Positions 37,171-48,795 of a stretch of 64,000 nt of DNA are shown piece after piece. The notes beneath the pieces are model-generated. The model saw nothing but the letters and a program-made list of their open reading frames with translations, ran no database searches and was not told the DNA's origin. Numbering within the stretch: the stretch's first letter is position 1; the number at the start of each line of letters is the position of its first letter. The position numbers were made by a program, and so were the translations under genes. Source of the DNA: Aspidiotus rigidus (taxonomy: Eukaryota; Arthropoda; Insecta; Hemiptera; Diaspididae); NCBI GenBank assembly GCA_035079385.1, contig JAVHKY010000028.1, positions 6,510,001 to 6,574,000 of the forward strand. The letters run 5' to 3'.

Positions 37171-37460
37171 TATGCCCGGTAAATAATTTCGATGGCGATA
37201 CCCGGGTATTCAACGGGTATGAGGGTATCGGAAGAGGGAATTAGATCCGCTGGCTTGAAATACCCTACAAATACCCGCAATCCCCGATGGAATACCCGGG
37301 ATTGATAGGGTATTCATGAGGGAATCTTACGGGAATCTTAGATTATCATCAATAAGTAATTGCTGATTGGTCGATTGAAATTATGATCTTTCAATTCCCT
37401 CTTGGCACCCTCAATATCCGCGGGTATTTCACGGGAATTTATAGGGAATGTCAATTCTTG
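37171..37460. repeat. GGGTAT/ATACCC-rich insert at the BTB copy C breakpoint
   Basis: ATACCCGGGTAT, GGGTATGAGGGTATC, AATACCCGGGATTG, GGGTATTCATGAGGGAATC and CCGCGGGTATTTC recur on both strands within 290 bp, with several palindromes. It is unlike the surrounding sequence and is probably a mobile-element end, of unknown class. Confidence 0.5.
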
Positions 37461-37464
37461 AGAG

Positions 37465-38860
37465 GAGAAATTTTAAAATAAGATGCACCGATTTTTCATT
37501 TCGCATGGGATTTGCCTTCGTGCTTATTTTTATTATCGTATGTTATGATGTAACCACAAATGAGTAGAGACATACGAGGACTTCACACTCGCCGAACACT
37601 ATAATTTTAATAACCGTTAGCACTGCTCTCCTAGGACACACGGGACTGAGACAAAAGTTCGTACTTTACCGAATAGTCGTGACTAAATCTAAACCTTGAG
37701 TTAATCACAACCACACAAAGAATGCACTCGACTCTCACCTCGTTTCCCCTACGCCCTAGGAGACCATTCCGCGACTAGCTCAGATCGGAGTGTACCTATA
37801 ATGAGTACATCTTTGTGAGGGACGCAAGTAACTGAAGATAGACCACGGTCTGCTTTTTGGTTCACTTTTTGAGATCACGTAGACTATACAAAATATCTTG
37901 ATAATTGAGGATAGCGTCGTCGTTGATGTAAGCTCCACTTACTTACCAAACTGAAGGAAATAGTTTGTCGTAACTTAATAATCATAAATCTAATTGCTAT
38001 GAGTCTACCAAGATCGAGAGAATTATTTAAGAAACTGAACACCGCTCGCCATCGGGAATCTTTAACAACCATACTAGAGGAAATGACTGCACAAGTCAGT
38101 CGGAAGGGCCTACAGAAAGGGACTATGGGTAACCTGAAAATAATTTAGAAATTGGGCCAAAAAATCATTCACTGATAAATTTGCAGACCATTGAATCGTA
38201 CCTAGATATAAACCACCTTCACGTCTAATTCCTAAATATCTGGGAGTTCTCTGAAAAAGAAATCACAATCGATCGCTATCGACTCGGGAGAAAGAATTCG
38301 TACTCTTGGAATAGAACACAGGAGTACATATTTATTTACAACGCTTCAACATATCCTAAGTGGATATAAACTCTCCGGTCGAACCCGAAGTTCGCCTGCC
38401 CCCAGCCTAGAGATACCGTCTACCACATCGATAATAATCATGAAGTAACTTATTACTTGATCACGTCAATATTACACTACGGTACTTCGAATTCAGGTAA
38501 CTGTCGTCTCCTAATTCTCCTCCGTCAAGTGAAGCGAGTAACACATCATTGAGAAAAAGGAAGACTTTATTTAGTTTGTCAGCTGTAATGATCCCATCAT
38601 ATATATTTTTTTTTCGTGGATTCTATATCCTAAAAATAAGAAGAAAATTTTTCGAAACTCGTTCTTCTGTGAAATTAAATAGTGGAAGTCGGCGAAAATT
38701 TTATTTTTATTTTTATGATCCTATCAGAAACTATTTAATTCGGAGGATAAATTTTGATCATGTGGTGCTAATAATATCTGAAAATGTGTCATCTTTATAC
38801 TACAAAGCTGAGTGGACCACATAGAAATGCGGAAGAAATACAGGCAAGCAGTGACAACGT
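37465..38860. other. Gene-free interval
   Basis: No domain-bearing frame. Nothing resembling an RNA gene was recognised. Confidence 0.4.
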
Positions 38861-38865
38861 TTCAC

Positions 38866-38971
38866 CATAGAGAAATATACTCAAAGAGAGTAACGAAACA
38901 ATACAAGAACCGCACAATATTGTGCGGTTCTTGTATTGTTTCGTTACTCTCTTTGAGTATATTTCTCTATG
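38866..38971. repeat. Perfect 106-bp palindrome, no spacer
   Basis: The arm 38866-38918 is the exact reverse complement of 38919-38971, all 53 positions, with the centre at CGCACAAT/ATTGTGCG. Pairing stops sharply on both sides. It could extrude as a cruciform or, if transcribed, form a 53-bp hairpin. A sequencing or assembly foldback artefact is also possible. Confidence 0.95.
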
Positions 38972-39738
38972 ATGGATGACCGTAAAATTAAAAAACGTAT
39001 TGATTCTATTAACGTTTCACCACTTATTGTCATTCATCATGCCACCTGATGCTGCCCCTGCAGGTAATTTTTAACCACCGATCTGAATAAGTGATGTACG
39101 GCCGGGTTGTGCAGCAATACGTGTACACAAGAGGCAAGGTGCTAGTGGCAAGTACGACCCACGTGTATCTCCGTATTGCTTTCATATGGCGATGTACAAA
39201 ATTACCACGTGTGTATATTGTGCAGGCACTTATTATAATCAGAAGTGTTGAAATTGTTCTTTTTCATATTTATTTTGGGACACTCTTTGGGTCATGAACT
39301 CGAAGTACATTTAGGCCTATGTAATACATTTAAATAATATTAAAGTAAAATCAACTGAACGTCTTAGGTATAATTTTGAAGATTACACTACAAAAAAAAA
39401 AAGTTCCACATAAATGACAAGTTTGTGAATTTCATACATTTTGCAAACAGTGAGTTGTATCAATAAAACAAATAAATGATCTTCATGAATTTGTGAAATG
39501 ATACTGCTTCGTCTGAAATACACTGTATCATTCATAATTTGGCTTCAATCGCTGACAATTATGTCTCGAGAAAATATTTTGTATTCATTTGCGTTTCATA
39601 TTTCCCGAAAAATATTATGTAAAAATTATTGACATTGTAACATAATGGTGAAGAACAAATCTCTTTGCATCGTTGCAAATTTATACATATTCTGTATACC
39701 TAAATATCATCTTATTACATAATTTTTTTGATTATAAT

Positions 39739-40178
39739 ACGGTAATTGTTTCGATTATAATACGCACGTTTTATACTAATTATTAAATCTAAAATGTGGG
39801 GTGCGTATTATAATCGTTTTATACTAATTATTAAATCTAAAATGTGGGGTGCGTATTATAATCGAGTAACAATGGATGAATCCCTAAGTTGGAAGAGTAA
39901 GAAAGCGAAATAGATACCTCAGATAAGCTTACAAGCAAAAGAGCAAAAAAAAAAAAAAAATGATAAAAAAAAACGAACGAAAAGAAAGGAAGAAAAAAAA
40001 CGTGAAAAATTTCGCACAATTATCGCAAGCTTCTACGGTAATTCCTACATTCAGTCAATTCGCGTATGAATAAAACCTGCGCATTATATTCACGTAATAA
40101 ATAAAATTCTAAAATGAGGTCTTCAAATCTTGCCTGCGTATTATATACGTGTCCGTATCATAATCGACAAAATACGGC
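39739..40178. mobile_element. Non-autonomous TIR element, about 440 bp (Tc1/mariner/pogo-like style)
   Basis: The left end ACGGTAATTGTTTCGATTATAATACGCACG is mirrored by the right end, whose complement reads GCCGTATTTTGTCGATTATG then ATACGGACACG; about three quarters of positions match. No transposase is encoded. It contains a tandem pair of 48-bp units and poly(A)-rich DNA. The CGATTATAATACGCAC end style resembles pogo/mariner-derived MITEs, but class assignment is a guess. Confidence 0.55.
39767..39862 (+). repeat. Exact tandem duplication, 48-bp unit
   Basis: Two adjacent identical copies beginning CGTTTTATACTAATTATT and ending GGTGCGTATTATAAT. They lie inside the TIR element and include an inner copy of its terminal motif. 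Confidence 0.9.
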
Positions 40179-40189
40179 ATACCAGGATT

Positions 40190-41570
40190 TTTTTTACATT
40201 ATACCCAAGAGAAAAAGAAATGAGAACAATGTGTTGGTAAAAGTTGATTCATTTTTCAAAATTTCAGTCGTTTTGAAACCTCATGAGTGAGAATTAATTA
40301 CCGACAAGAAGAAAATTATAATGAGCGAACACATAGCATACTATAAGCTCTCGAATTAGACCCGCAATGGAGAACTGAAAATCGGAATAAATAATTCGAT
40401 TCATCATTACCAACGGAAAGACTTCGCCAGTATACCATATTTTTTCAAAAACAATGACAAACGTGCTGAAGAAAATAATTGGGCATTTTTCACTTCTTCT
40501 GTTCACCTCTCCAAAATCATGAATCAAAAAGTCTCCTACAAGCAGCAGAACGTTTGCCCGAACTGTTACAGAAAATGAAACCTCAATTTCACCCATATCT
40601 CGTTTCTTTAATCATAAGTCAATTTAGGCAACACGAGAAAAACTAAGCAACATTACGTGTGCAATGATATCCATAGCCTACCAAATGATCTGCGACATCC
40701 AAACGAGATTTTTTTGCATGATCTTCAAAGCGATATTGGTGTCTGAAATATTACTTCAGGAACCTGAAATGCTAACCACAAGGGCCAAAGTGTGAAACTT
40801 ACATCAGTAGAGTTGATGCATCATTAAGACTACAATTTTGGACTCTATAAATTTATATAGGCTATATGTGAACCAAACGATCCTTTTCGAATTCTTTGGA
40901 AATAAGTTTCTCTTCCTTCTATCGTCCGCTTCTAATGATGCACGTCATCGCTTCACTTTGTTCCTTCGAATTCGTCTTCCACAAACTGCTGTTGATCCAA
41001 GTAGAATATTCCTCGAGTTTATCAAAGTGCAATCGCGATACGGATAGCATGAACATGTCAAATTTTCCATCCTGCCTAAGAAAAACGCGAGCTCGTATTT
41101 TCCTTCTCCTTACTAATGACAATAATGCGCACTACGAAATTATACAACATATTAGGTACTATATTGACTGTGAAGATCGTGTAAGGACTATATTTTTCTT
41201 TTCAACATTTCATAAAAACCTTATGTCTGTATGTACGTCTGTAAGTACCTACTTCTTTTGTACTCGCTATTATGCGCATTCAATTTCAATAAAGTTCAAA
41301 CGGTTTCTTCCATCCGAGGGAGTGAATTCCGATATCATCAGGAATACCAAATAACCACACGTTCTTCCCTTTGTGAATCGAATTCAGTAAGTATGAAAGA
41401 ACATCAGACAAACTTCACCAGGTATCCTTTCTTTGAAATGAATATGTTCGAGATTTATCGATGTACGTAATAATTTTAGTTATGTGTTTCCATCAGTGTG
41501 ATTATAATTAATTACGATTCATATCTCTGTTGCATGATTACATCGGTAAAGCAGGATCAACATACACGAT
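40190..41570. other. Interval with no supported gene
   Basis: Hydrophobic minus-strand frame 40294-40596 and minus frame 40919-41122 were considered as receptor exons, but no splice chain or family motif could be shown. Confidence 0.35.
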
Positions 41571-41583
41571 CGCAGTTTTGTAC

Positions 41584-41660
41584 GTGTTTGCCCAAAACGA
41601 GAATTGATTTGTGCTTGCCCGAAAGGAGTTGACTTGTGTTTGTCCGAAAGGAGTTTACGA
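41584..41660 (+). repeat. Short tandem repeat, about 26-bp unit, three copies
   Basis: GTTTGCCCAAAACGAGAATT, GCTTGCCCGAAAGGAGTTGA and GTTTGTCCGAAAGGAGTTTA follow one another. Confidence 0.6.
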
Positions 41661-41773
41661 TCAAAGGATATACTCTTGGGGGTGAGTTAAACAATCTAAA
41701 TTACGCACACATTTCGGATCGCAACGCTCCATATTTGTTACTCGCGATCTAGGTATTCTTATTGATGTAGAAG

Positions 41774-42710
41774 CCCGTTGTGCAAAATTTCGTCACAAAT
41801 GGGAAACATGTGACGAAGAGACTTGTGACGCTTGTGACGGTAGTTTGTGGTCCAGTTGTGACGGTCATCAGCCAATCAGAACGCAGGAAATAAGTGGAGA
41901 AAATTCGTCACATATGAGGAACAGTTGAGCAACTTTTGGATAAATGAGACGCTAACGTGGCCTTGATGTGACGGTAGGTACATGTGGGTCACATATTTGT
42001 CACAAGTGAGAAAATTTTTTGGAAACAGTGTCGGTAATGATCTCCAGTAGTGACGCAGTTGTTTCCCGATCGTGCCTTAATTGTTCTTCAGTCGTGACGC
42101 CAGTGTCTCGGTTCCTTACTTGTGACGCGGAAATTTTGCAGTTGTGGCGGTAATGTGCCTCTATCATTCTTGGCGATAAATGACAAAAGGGTCATCTCCG
42201 ACGATGGACCTACAAATATTCTCCATAACTGCGCCTCGTTTTCCCGCAGGGTACAACTACTCCCGTTGTGCCAAGGAGCGGACCGTGACGGCGCACAACT
42301 GCGTCACAGAGTCACAAACCCTCCACATCAGCGTCACATTTGAGGAACAGCTGTGACGGTCGACTTGGCCACGCCCACTTTGTATGAGACGCAGTTGTTT
42401 CTGTATTGTGACGTGTCACAAGAGGGTTTCATTTGAGGAACAATAGAATGAGGCACATGTTTCTCATTTGTGACTCATCACAATAAGGCCACAAATGAGG
42501 AACAGTATTTTGGGACACAAAGTTTCTCATCTGTGACGCTTAGCTTTGTGTCTTCTCGATCTCCGTACTTTTCGTCGTGTCGGACCCCCCCCCCCGCGCC
42601 TCACTTGCCATTCAGCTGAGGGATGGCATCAGTTGAGCTCGAAAGGGGGAGGTCGAAGTCACTGCCATGGGATTTCAGGTCTCAAAATTTTGCACAAACT
42701 TGGAATAGTG
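41774..42710 (+). mobile_element. GTCAC/GTGAC-rich interspersed repeat, copy 1
   Basis: Begins CCCGTTGTGCAAAATTTCG. TGTGACG or CGTCACA motifs recur about 20 times up to 42540. Its first 400 bp are found reversed at 52430-52800. TTGTGCAAAATTT at the left is mirrored by AAATTTTGCACAA near 42690, which may be the other terminus. It contains a C tract near 42587 and no long coding frame. Confidence 0.65.
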
Positions 42711-43320
42711 ATTCAGAGTTGCAATCATCTATAGTAGGTGACACTTGGATTTGTGTGAATTTTGGATTCACGTAGTAAAAGTATTGCGTTGCAATCAATT
42801 TAAATAAGTATTATAATCAATGCGATTTTCCTTACGGGTCCTGGCAAATAAGTGCCCTTTTAATAATAGGTAAATGACATAAAAACACAATTAGCGTACA
42901 GCACAATTTGATTTTTGGCTCAGAAGAGATATACCATCGGTGAATCTTTGATCAAAAGCCGCACCTATATACAAAAATAAGTCGCACCCAAAATTTAGGA
43001 CATCCTTTGAAAAAAATGTATTTTACCAATACAAGCCGCATAATAATAGCCTACTTATTGGAAAATCATTGAGAATAAAATAGAACAACATGAAAAAAAT
43101 ATGAATAGATTGAGAAAAATCGGCAGGTTCCTTAGGTAACTACTAATAGTCTATCTGAATCATGTGAGTCGTCACCATTACTGGAAGATTTAGCTTTTTC
43201 ACAAAATCCGCATGCACAGAAATGAAACTTGAGAGAAATTAGCGATGACTACCACAAAGCTACCATAATTTTTTATTTTTTTTCGAGTCCTTGTTTGTAA
43301 GCTGCAACCCACAGTTTGAA

Positions 43321-43450
43321 GGAGGGAGGTAGTTAGTAGATGAGAATACAAGCGAAAAATTTGATCACCTTACAGGAGGTCTTGGGTTTGGATCCCGACA
43401 AGGTGACCAAATTTTTCGCTTGTATTCTCATCTACTAACTACCCCCCTCC
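43321..43450. repeat. Inverted repeat, about 50-bp arms, with tRNA T-arm-like loop
   Basis: GAGGTAGTTAGTAGATGAGA with ATACAAGCGAAAAATTTG is mirrored by CAAATTTTTCGCTTGTAT with TCTCATCTACTAACTACC. The 27-nt loop carries CTTGGGTTTGGATCCCGAC, resembling a tRNA T-arm/B-box. No A-box or cloverleaf is visible, so no tRNA is called. Confidence 0.7.
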
Positions 43451-44229
43451 CGAATATTTTCCCGCACATATAAAATCATTGTCTTCCACGGTTTGAAGTT
43501 GAATTTGAAAGAAAAAAAAAAAAATGCTTACGCAGCCGCGTAAGCAATACACGACTTTTCACCTGTATCTACAATCAAGTTTTTTGCTTAAACTTTAACT
43601 CTAGTACTCCAATTTATTCAATGAATCGTTTTCTCAATAAGATACACACATCCTCAACATATCTCTTGCCACTCTAATTCATTCTTGATCATCTCCGATT
43701 CTCAAGCATCTTTTAATGTTGGTTGTTGTAGACTCACACATAACATTCATTCATGAGAAACTCAACACAAACGAGCAAATCTTTCACACATATAAAACTA
43801 TTTCATCACTCAAAAAAATGACAAAATTATACGCAAAGGATTGTTGCACTAATACTATACTAACACAACATTCATTCATGACTGACTCAACACGAACGAA
43901 CACATCTTTAAAAATTCATTCATAAAGAGCGTATCCTTACGTGTGTGAACAGGTAACCCAAAAAATGAATAAAACTAGCTACAACTACAATGACAATCTA
44001 CGTAATCAAAGGTTACCCTTCGCTTTTGATGACGAAAGCGACTACCTGAAGTTTAGTACTACAAAATATTAGTAGCTCGAATATTTGCAAATTTCATCAA
44101 ATTAGTTCACGCTTCAATTTGAGATTTCTCACGAACCAAACATCGTATCAACACCAAAAGTTCACAATTACATTTTTAGACATGTAAATTACAATATATC
44201 AACATTTGAAAAAAATTGAACAAACCATA

Positions 44230-44434
44230 TCAGAGTTATAGGAGTGGGGAATTTTTTTTTTAAATTGGGTATATCTGGAGAACTACTGATCCGATCGTCA
44301 AAAAAAATGCAGGTGCACAACTTCAGATATAACACTACAACTTGACTAAGTTTCAAGAAAATCCATCCAGTAGTCTCGCAGGAGAAGTCCGGACAAATTT
44401 TGATCCATATATATATATATATATATATATATAA
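44230..44434 (+). mobile_element. Possible non-LTR retroelement tail ending in (TA)n
   Basis: GTTTCAAGAAAATCCATCCA, GTAGTCTCGCAGGAG and GGACAAATTTTGATCC precede an uninterrupted TA run (44408-44433). The layout resembles 3' ends of RTE-like elements in animals. No reverse transcriptase is nearby. Confidence 0.35.
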
Positions 44435-44731
44435 GGAAACCTGAAATTTTTTTAATGACGTAGCGATGATCTATGACCTCTAAAACGTCGAGAAAGTTCA
44501 TTTCCCCCCCTTTCTGCCACAACTGTGACGGGTGTAATACTCGCTTTTCTACGAAAAGTCGGTAAAAGAAAGAAGTGCGGCTTATAAACAAAGATACTCA
44601 ATGATAAAGTATGTATGCAGAGGTATTGTTTTCAAATTTGCAGGAGTTTCTTTATAACTAATTAGCTTTTTCCTATGTAGGCATTCAACAGTAATTCAGT
44701 ACGTACTATAAACCACAAGTTGACAACACCC

Positions 44732-44917
44732 CACCTGATCCCCCTGTTCCCCCTCTGTTCCCACATACTTGAAATGCCCACTGCAAGGTAACGGAAGGGA
44801 GACACAATGTTACCTATTTGATTCCCACCTGATCCCTTGTGTTCCCCATTTGTTCCCACTTACTTGAAAGGGTCACTGTGAGGTAACAGAAGGGAGACAC
44901 AATGTTACTCCTTTGAG
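44732..44917 (+). repeat. Tandem repeat, two units of about 93 bp
   Basis: CACCTGATCCC, TGTTCCC, TACTTGAAA and GAAGGGAGACACAATGTTAC recur in order at 44732 and 44826. Confidence 0.85.
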
Positions 44918-45020
44918 TCTTCTGAATTAATGTTGGAATTACAGGAGAAATGGTGCTAAAGAAACAAAATACAAATTACAAATAAAGAAGTTTGATGACA
45001 AATTTCTGATAACAGTGCTA

Positions 45021-45066
45021 CCATTGACTATATACACTTTGTAAGCGAAGTGTATATAGTCAATGG
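45021..45066. repeat. Hairpin with 19-bp perfect arms
   Basis: CCATTGACTATATACACTT, an 8-base loop, then its exact complement. Imperfect pairing continues outside (CAGTGCTA against TGCTACTG). Confidence 0.85.
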
Positions 45067-45099
45067 TGCTACTGCCTGTCGTACAAAAAGGAATGGACG

Positions 45100-46380
45100 T
45101 ATCTGCATGTCGACGTTCTGCAGAATAGTTTATTGTTCTCATCAGAGAAAGATCTCTTTTTGCTGATTGTTGATATGCAGAACGCGTCAATTCTACTTTG
45201 TAACTGTCAAGGCACTAGAGGCAGAAGAAGAAGAAGTGTAAGAAGAAAAGCCAACAACAAAGTTGCCGTTGGCGCTCATTCGTACTGAGAAGTGAGAATT
45301 TGTTATACTTATTTTCTTTCATCGCTTTGTCAATGTCGTTCTACAGTTTTGAATTTGAACAGTTTCAATTCAGTTTATTCCAAATTTTAAATTGTTTTGG
45401 ATTAAAATCTCAAGTTTTACTCGTACGTGTTATGTATGTACATCATGTTAATGTGCAGTTGAGCAATCTCAATGTTCATTTCTTGATTCATCTAGTATCT
45501 TCAATGAATTCGTTTATTAAAAGAACCAAATACAATCGTGAATTCATCTCAAGTACGTAGTTACAATACTCTCTATCGTATTATTGCTTTCAATTAAACA
45601 AGACAAATAAATCTATGAGGTTCTTTCTTTTCAGCCTGCCGTTTGTCTTGCGCCGTTTTATCTATCATATTTCTATCGTTTCATCTTTATTCCTATAACG
45701 TATTTGTGAACGAGACGATAGCAGCTACCTCATTGAAAGTATCATCGTACATAATTCTAATCATTGGCATCACAATGTGAAATACTTGATCGAATCCGAA
45801 TATACCGGTGTGCTATGAGAGCATCGTTCATCGTAATCATCAATTTTGGAAACCGATGGTAGATGCTCGTTTACTGAATGTAAATCTTTGACTATAAGGG
45901 GTATACTCAAAGATGTAAGTATATAAGTCGTATTGGATGTTATAGTGCTTGCTCAATCATCGGATGTGTACTTGATAATTTTATATTTTTCAGTAGAGTT
46001 GCCGCATTTGATTACATTCAATTCCTTTGCTCTACGCTCTTCTGTCTCGCTTTGCTTATAGAAGATTCCCGGTGCATTCGTTCTGTAATCGTACATCCAT
46101 TTGGAGCATTTGTATGTCTTATTCGGCTTAAATACTTCTCGTGAGTAAAAATATGAGACGATATCGAAGCGCAATCCATGGTTATTAATTTGTAATTCTT
46201 GTGTCGCACAGTTTTTGAAAAATATCGCAAGTAATCAGTCATTACGATCGTAGACATATCTCATACTTCAACGAGTAGTGTAGTTTTGTATCGAATATTC
46301 TTCCCGAAGGAAAATTGATTCATCCCGTAAGAATTATTAACTTCTCTTTATCGCTCGTCAATGATTAGTGAGATTATTTT
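45100..46380. other. Interval without supported gene
   Basis: AT-rich. Short frames on both strands lack motifs. Nothing else was recognised. Confidence 0.35.
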
Positions 46381-46499
46381 TGCATGATTCGAGTTGAACA
46401 ATTTTTCTGTTGTGTTTTACATATTCAGCTGCGCGCCGTTAGTCTCTCAATTCTATACAGTGATATTTCCACTGTTACTCGTCATTTTGTCATCGCGAT

Positions 46500-46995
46500 G
46501 TGCGTGCTACTGTCATTCACACGTCCACATCAAAAAGGACGCCATTTATGTGGGTGGAAAATGCGCCCATCGCATCGACATGTTCGTCGAAAGAAACCTC
46601 GGACAGCGATTCCAGTAGTTACTCTCCGGTTCACCGTCTGTCACTACCTAAATCAAACCCATCAGAGTTTACGGAGTTTGATGAAAAAATCACGCCTACC
46701 CTACTAACAATTGAGACAGCGTTTCGGACGGCCGATGTGGCAGAAACGCTGGCAGAAACGCTAGCGTTTTCTCAAAAAAAGTGGCAATTTCACGCGCAAC
46801 AACAGCAGATTTGACAGCGTTTCTGCTGCGTGTGACAGCGTAAAGCAGAAACGCTGGCAGTTCCGCTCAGCGTTTCTGCCAAAAAAGTGGCAATTTCACG
46901 CGCACGCGGTGGAAACGCTGTCAGATCTGCTGCTCAATTGTTACTAGGGTAGCAGCCAAAAATACGACAGCATTCTGCGAGAACAATTTGTAAGT
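46500..46995 (+). pseudogene. Possible Ser-rich exon interrupted by a TIR element
   Basis: An open frame reads SSKETSDSDSSSYSPVHRLS and FTEFDEKITP, then runs into a TIR element at 46696. The element ends at 46952. Without its 257 bp the frame would stay open through AKNTTAFCENN to a strong donor, TTT/GTAAGTACC, at about 46996. With the element present the frame shifts and stops at 46814. A further candidate exon follows an acceptor at about 47085 (frame LHAVQMYNSALQRPRN), but its phase does not clearly join. Coding status is therefore tentative. Confidence 0.35.
46696..46952. mobile_element. 257-bp MITE-like element with 20-bp TIRs
   Basis: CTACCCTACTAACAATTGAG at the left and CTCAATTGTTACTAGGGTAG at the right are inverted copies with one mismatch. 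The inside is built of GCAGAAACGCTGGCAG and its complement, and of a repeated AAAAGTGGCAATTTCACGCG (about 46777 and 46883), so much of it can fold back. No clear target-site duplication. Confidence 0.75.
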
Positions 46996-47289
46996 ACCTA
47001 GTATTCATTTTTGATTATTTTTCTTAAGTTCATCAAAATACACCCTTACGAGTAACTTTTTATGTATACTTGTCTTCCTACCAGCTTCACGCTGTACAAA
47101 TGTACAATTCGGCGCTACAACGACCCAGAAATGCGTTACCATCATTGTTGAAGCTAATTTTCCATTTGCCTACTGCAACTGAGTCCAATAGTGCTAACGA
47201 CAAAAACAATCCGAATGGAATTGAGAAAACGTTGGGTGAGTCGGAATTGTTTTTCATTGATGGGATTCGATGGTCGGACACTTGAAACA

Positions 47290-48280
47290 TTATTGTTAGT
47301 AAGTATTCATGAAATTGTCTCATTTTTGTCGACCTTGTAGTCTACTTCCGTGTACTTGATTCTTCATGTACGCGTTTCAGATGAAACCGCTCGTTGCCCT
47401 GTCGAATACAAGTACATACCAGTGATACGACCTAGGTAATAATGTTCGTAGCAAAGATGTTGACACTACTGAACGAACATAGGAATACAAAGATCATGAA
47501 GGCCACATACGTGCAGTTATTCAGTCATGATTGTAAACGAAGTAAATTTTTTGTAATGTTACACTGAAAGTGTTCGTATTTCCAGAATTTGAAATTTGGA
47601 GGGGGTGATAGAATTAAAAATCTGCAGAATGAGAATACTCTTATAGTCTAGGTGATCTCTAAAAGTGAATCTTTGTGAATTGGTACCATATCCTTGGGCT
47701 ATCCTTTCAACCCTGACGTGGGTATCCATGTTCTCCTGACTGACCTAGTCTGATCCTATTGTGGCAGGTAGGATCGAGACCATAGTCCTGAGTACTGCCT
47801 TAAGTGTTGATCTACTCTATATTTATGGCTAAGATGAGAACTTTTCCGCCGTAAGCTCTATCATTTAGTTTGGTTACTGTGTCAATAGGCTCCGTACCCT
47901 GAAGTTCCTGTCTGGCTTGTATAATGTTAAGGACTCCCCTCCTCTTTACTCTTGTCCTTGTTACATCACAATTATTTCAAATTTTACTGTTTCATACACA
48001 CTAACATACATGTATTTGTTTCTGTGGGCAGGTATTTCTTCTGATAACAAACAGAACGAAGCTGTCGTCGTAGACGCACCACTCTGGGTATCCAGAAAGT
48101 GGGGATTTGAAGGGGATCAAACGTATCTCCAGTGGGTATTCACGTAGTGGAGATTTGAAGAGGATCAAACGGGTTTCCAGTGAAATATTACAAGGCTTAT
48201 TGAAACGGGAAAAAAAGGAGAATATTCTAGCGATCTTAACGTTAGCCATCTTTACTATCGAAAACCAAATTATAAATTTT
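47290..48280. other. Gene-free interval
   Basis: No gene recognised. Contains a short direct repeat, GTGGGATTTGAAGGGGATCA-like, at 48100-48170 (about 55-bp spacing). Confidence 0.35.
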
Positions 48281-48282
48281 TG

Positions 48283-48611
48283 GTTTCAATGTTGAAGTTT
48301 ATGAAACGCAGAAGAAAGGTTCAAATCTAAATGATACATTTTAAGTAATCGATTTTTTTGGTTTCCTGAGGATGGGTACTAGAATAATAGCTGTTGGTTG
48401 AAAATCGGATTCTGTAAACGTCATGTTTTGGTTCATGTCGAAAAATTACAAGCATAAATTTTGGTGCTAGGGTAGCTTATATAATACACTGGCTTTGGTA
48501 ATATTTACAATGTCATCTAAGTATCCCGATGGCAATGTCACCAGAGTATATGAACATCAAAATTTTCTCGAAAGTTGGTGCGTCAAAACCGATCATCGTT
48601 ATTCCAAAATT
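48283..48611 (-). pseudogene. Rearranged scrap of the BTB paralogue family (copy D)
   Basis: 48427-48611 aligns with the BTB/BACK boundary of copies A and B: GTTCATGTCGAAAAATTACA, AATACACTGGCTTTGGTAAT and GAAAGTTGGTGCGTCAAAAC on the plus strand correspond to 24282-24440. Frames are broken. The part before it (48283-48410) resembles non-coding sequence found at 26012-26060 and 35395-35475, so the piece is rearranged relative to the other copies. It lies over 11 kb from the main cluster. Confidence 0.75.
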
Positions 48612-48795
48612 GTATACAATGTTATTAATTTTTATCAACATACTTTTACGAGGTACGGGCATTTCATCAGCCGTGAAAACTGAGCTGTCAGGGTGGTTAG
48701 AAATTGCTGCTGATTTTTTCTCAGTGTGGGAAACAAGACGATGAGAACCAATGGGAAGCCACGCTCAGCTGAACATCGAAATTATTTTCTTTCAT

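Noticed and set aside
40294..41122. Hydrophobic minus-strand frames considered as chemoreceptor exons
   Set aside because: No TY-type C-terminal motif or consistent splice chain could be found; hydrophobicity alone is expected in AT-rich DNA.
43372..43398. Possible tRNA gene
   Set aside because: Only a T-arm-like hairpin is present; no A-box, acceptor stem or anticodon arm.
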